The notes below the pieces were generated by a model. The model did no database searches. It was not told the origin of the DNA and was given only the letters and a program-made list of their open reading frames with translations. DNA of 64,000 nucleotides from Candidatus Manganitrophaceae bacterium (GTDB taxonomy: Bacteria > Nitrospirota > Nitrospiria > SBBL01 > JAADHI01): assembly GCA_012960925.1 (NCBI GenBank), contig DUAG01000030.1, forward strand, positions 50,001-114,000, written 5' to 3'. Every line of letters begins with the position of its first letter. The stretch's first letter is position 1. The position numbers and the translations under genes are program-made. This document shows positions 62,322 through 64,000 of the stretch, in pieces.

Positions 62322-63269
62322 TCATAATGAAAGCGGTAAAGGGACAAAATGCCCTCTTTTTCTCATCTTGCGATGAAGGATGGAGACAAGCACAAAAATG
62401 AATACAAGAAAAAGAACTCTCCACCCTGCTTCAGACACCTCCAGCGCGGGATTCAAGGGCGTATTCCGTTCAAGATAAAATTGAACGACCCTGAAATTGA
62501 GCAGCCCGTGAAAGAGGACACTGGGCACGAGGGATTGTGTTGATTCATACAAGCAGGAAAATAATAGACCGAAAACAAATGTCGTTTGAGAAAAGTGGCC
62601 ATGTCCCAGCATAAAGAGAGTGGCCGTGAGAACGATCGCAATAGTGGAGCCGACCCTGCGCCGTATCGGGCCGTATAAAAAACCCCGAAACACAAGCTCT
62701 TCCAGCAGGGGTCCAATCAGTACCAGAAATAAGACAGGAATCCAGAGAAACCCCACGCCAAATTCGGTTTCAATCAAGCCTAGCAACACACCACCACCGA
62801 GCATAGTCTGCCTTTGACGAACGATCACCCACTCGAGAATGGCCGGCAGTTTGAGGACCGTGACCAGAGTAAAAGAAACCAGATAAAGAAACGCATTCCC
62901 GATAATGAAGTAGCCTAAGATCCATCGAAAACCCATCACCAGTTGTCGCGGAAGCTGATGGAAAGAAAATCCAAGCACCGCATAGGGCTTCCTGATAAAA
63001 GTAGGATAAAGAATCAGAAGGATGACCAGAATAACCGCCTCAATACCGATATAGCCTAACCATATTGTCGGCCGATCCGGCGACAGGACCCCGGCAACCA
63101 TACCCACCAAGTGTATCAGTATCGCAGGAAAAATACCCAGCCAGATACTCCAGGTTTGGTAATCAAAAATCGATCGCCCCATTGCAACAACACTTTTATT
63201 GGGTGAAAAAGACCATCCCAACCACCCTAGAATGGCAAAATACAAGATACGAAGCGTCATATTTTCCAT
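62322..63269 (-). CDS. CPBP-family intramembrane metalloprotease
   Basis: Multi-pass membrane protein of 315 residues, CAAX-protease/bacteriocin-processing family. Motif 1 LLEELVFRGFLYG (EExxxR), then LFMLGHGHFSQTTFVFGLLF and SVLFHGLLNFRV supply the conserved acidic residues and histidines of the CPBP fold. About eight helices. The start at 63269 (or 63260) is chosen because the upstream part overlaps the DUF5916 gene; a ribosome-binding site is weak. Substrate unknown. Confidence 0.85.
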   Translation of the reverse strand: MENMTLRILYFAILGWLGWSFSPNKSVVAMGRSIFDYQTWSIWLGIFPAILIHLVGMVAGVLSPDRPTIWLGYIGIEAVILVILLILYPTFIRKPYAVLGFSFHQLPRQLVMGFRWILGYFIIGNAFLYLVSFTLVTVLKLPAILEWVIVRQRQTMLGGGVLLGLIETEFGVGFLWIPVLFLVLIGPLLEELVFRGFLYGPIRRRVGSTIAIVLTATLFMLGHGHFSQTTFVFGLLFSCLYESTQSLVPSVLFHGLLNFRVVQFYLERNTPLNPALEVSEAGWRVLFLVFIFVLVSILHRKMRKRGHFVPLPLSL

Positions 63270-63333
63270 GCCTGTAACTAAGAATATTGACCCCTGACTC
63301 TCGATGACCTCAGGGGATTCAAAATATTTGCTC

Positions 63334-64000
63334 CTACGGCTCCCAGAGCCAGGTGATCTTGGTGAGGATGAGGAGGGTGTCGGCAGCCTTTTGACGGGCG
63401 GGATTGACAATGAGGTAGAACCAGCTATTTTCCCTATACTCCCACGAAAGACGGAGGTTTGCGGCGAGGGAGTCGTCTTCTTTGTCCCATTGTATTAATC
63501 CCTGCAGCAAAAGCCGATTGCTCAGCGACCAGGCGATATTCCCATCCACTATCTGAGAGGTAAACTCGCCTTGGGGAAGATGGACCTGGTCGATCTCCAA
63601 ACCGGCACCCACCTTTATGCCCTCAGCAGGTGCGGCCGTGAGACTGAGATCGATAGAGGCTTTACGTCCGTCAAAGAAACCACCCCACAAGATACTGGCA
63701 ACAGTGGAAAGAGGCCGTCGGCTGTCGCTGAAGAAGAAAATGCTGTAGTGGGTATAGGTAAATGTCCCCGCCGGAATCAGAATGCCGGGACGAATCTGAA
63801 AATCTTCCGGGAGCCGCTCTTTTTGGGGATCGACACTAAACAGGATAAAATCTCCAGATCGAAAATCGGCCTGAATCCGATTGTAATTGCTCCGGTATAA
63901 AAAGTTGCCGTTGTCATCAGTTTGATGGGTCATCTCGGTCTTGAAGCCGATCTCCCGAATCAATCCTTCCCCCAGCTGTGGACGGATATCGACAAAACCG
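63334..64000 (-). CDS. DUF5916-like protein, C-terminal part (5' end outside the window)
   Basis: The frame is open to the window edge on the minus strand, so only the C-terminal 220 or so residues are visible. NNGNFLYRSNYNRIQADFRSG-type text (here DDNGNFLYRSNYNRIQ), FQIRPGILIPAGTFTYTH, RRPLSTVASILWGGFFDGRK and LPQGEFTSQIVDGNIAWSLS followed by alternating strands match the barrel-like C-terminus of DUF5916 proteins, which carry an N-terminal carbohydrate-binding-like domain. Ends WLWEP instead of the usual aromatic-basic tail. Probably outer-membrane located. Confidence 0.72.
   Translation of the reverse strand, partial: GFVDIRPQLGEGLIREIGFKTEMTHQTDDNGNFLYRSNYNRIQADFRSGDFILFSVDPQKERLPEDFQIRPGILIPAGTFTYTHYSIFFFSDSRRPLSTVASILWGGFFDGRKASIDLSLTAAPAEGIKVGAGLEIDQVHLPQGEFTSQIVDGNIAWSLSNRLLLQGLIQWDKEDDSLAANLRLSWEYRENSWFYLIVNPARQKAADTLLILTKITWLWEP

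Overview
The window reads as a stretch of chromosome from a Gram-negative bacterium. Outer-membrane logic is everywhere: a LolCD exporter, many lipoproteins with a clear lipobox, a TraF-like outer-membrane barrel, a DUF5916 C-terminal barrel and an RND exporter. Periplasmic c-type cytochromes, a cupredoxin lipoprotein, a chlorite-dismutase-family haem protein and a two-subunit pyruvate carboxylase suggest a respiratory, possibly autotrophic organism. A Nitrospirota- or NC10-like lineage would fit, but no marker here fixes the taxonomy, so this is a weak inference. Gene density is high, with short operons on both strands and no phage or plasmid backbone.

Layout. 0-12 kb: end of an RND exporter, yajQ, transaldolase plus TPR lipoprotein, cold-shock protein, small envelope proteins, a haem-c/formylglycine-enzyme-like fusion, a SelW-like protein, tRNA-Glu, a CBS protein, a nucleotidyltransferase, then overlapping dus-maf. 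12.2-12.5 kb: a GC-rich, strongly structured RNA with its own terminator and an embedded mini-ORF. 12.7-19 kb: a probable operon of a TPR/periplasmic-binding protein, pycA, pycB and a site-2 protease. 19-28 kb: xerD, apt, an RpoS/RpoD-like sigma factor, acylphosphatase, tRNA-Pro, alanine dehydrogenase, a Kelch protein, ilvD and bioB. 27.4-33 kb: a PD-(D/E)XK-like gene broken by an in-frame TGA, recQ, two lipoprotein cytochromes and a B12-binding radical SAM protein. 33-38.9 kb: a five-gene run (cld-family, trxB, M24 peptidase, folE, moeA), a CbiX-like protein and tRNA-Asn. 38.9-41.7 kb: a nucleotidyltransferase, a CDP-alcohol phosphatidyltransferase and a frameshifted class V aminotransferase, which together look like a phosphonolipid or aminoethylphosphonate-decoration locus. 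41.7-45.3 kb: accessory region with a hairpin-interrupted small gene, a Ycf48-like lipoprotein, a gene truncated by a MITE and an orphan YqaJ nuclease. 45.3-56.6 kb: fxsA, an esterase, gltX, an envelope lipoprotein plus TraF-like barrel, lysS-lolC-lolD and pepN. 56.6-64 kb: a cupredoxin, a cyclic-di-GMP-I riboswitch with terminator in front of a PilX-like gene, a J-domain/zinc-ribbon/PilZ protein, an SH3 membrane protein, a CPBP protease and the end of a DUF5916 protein.

Three dispersed repeat families link the intergenic regions. Family A is about 90 bp and palindromic, with four copies. Family B is a 125-255 bp MITE with terminal inverted repeats, with four copies. Family C is about 60 bp, with two copies. 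The most interesting system is at 57-60 kb, where cyclic di-GMP seems to be read twice: as RNA by the riboswitch before the pilX-like gene, and as protein by the neighbouring J-domain/PilZ protein. The phosphonate-type locus, the 12.3 kb structured RNA and the coding-like MITE come next.
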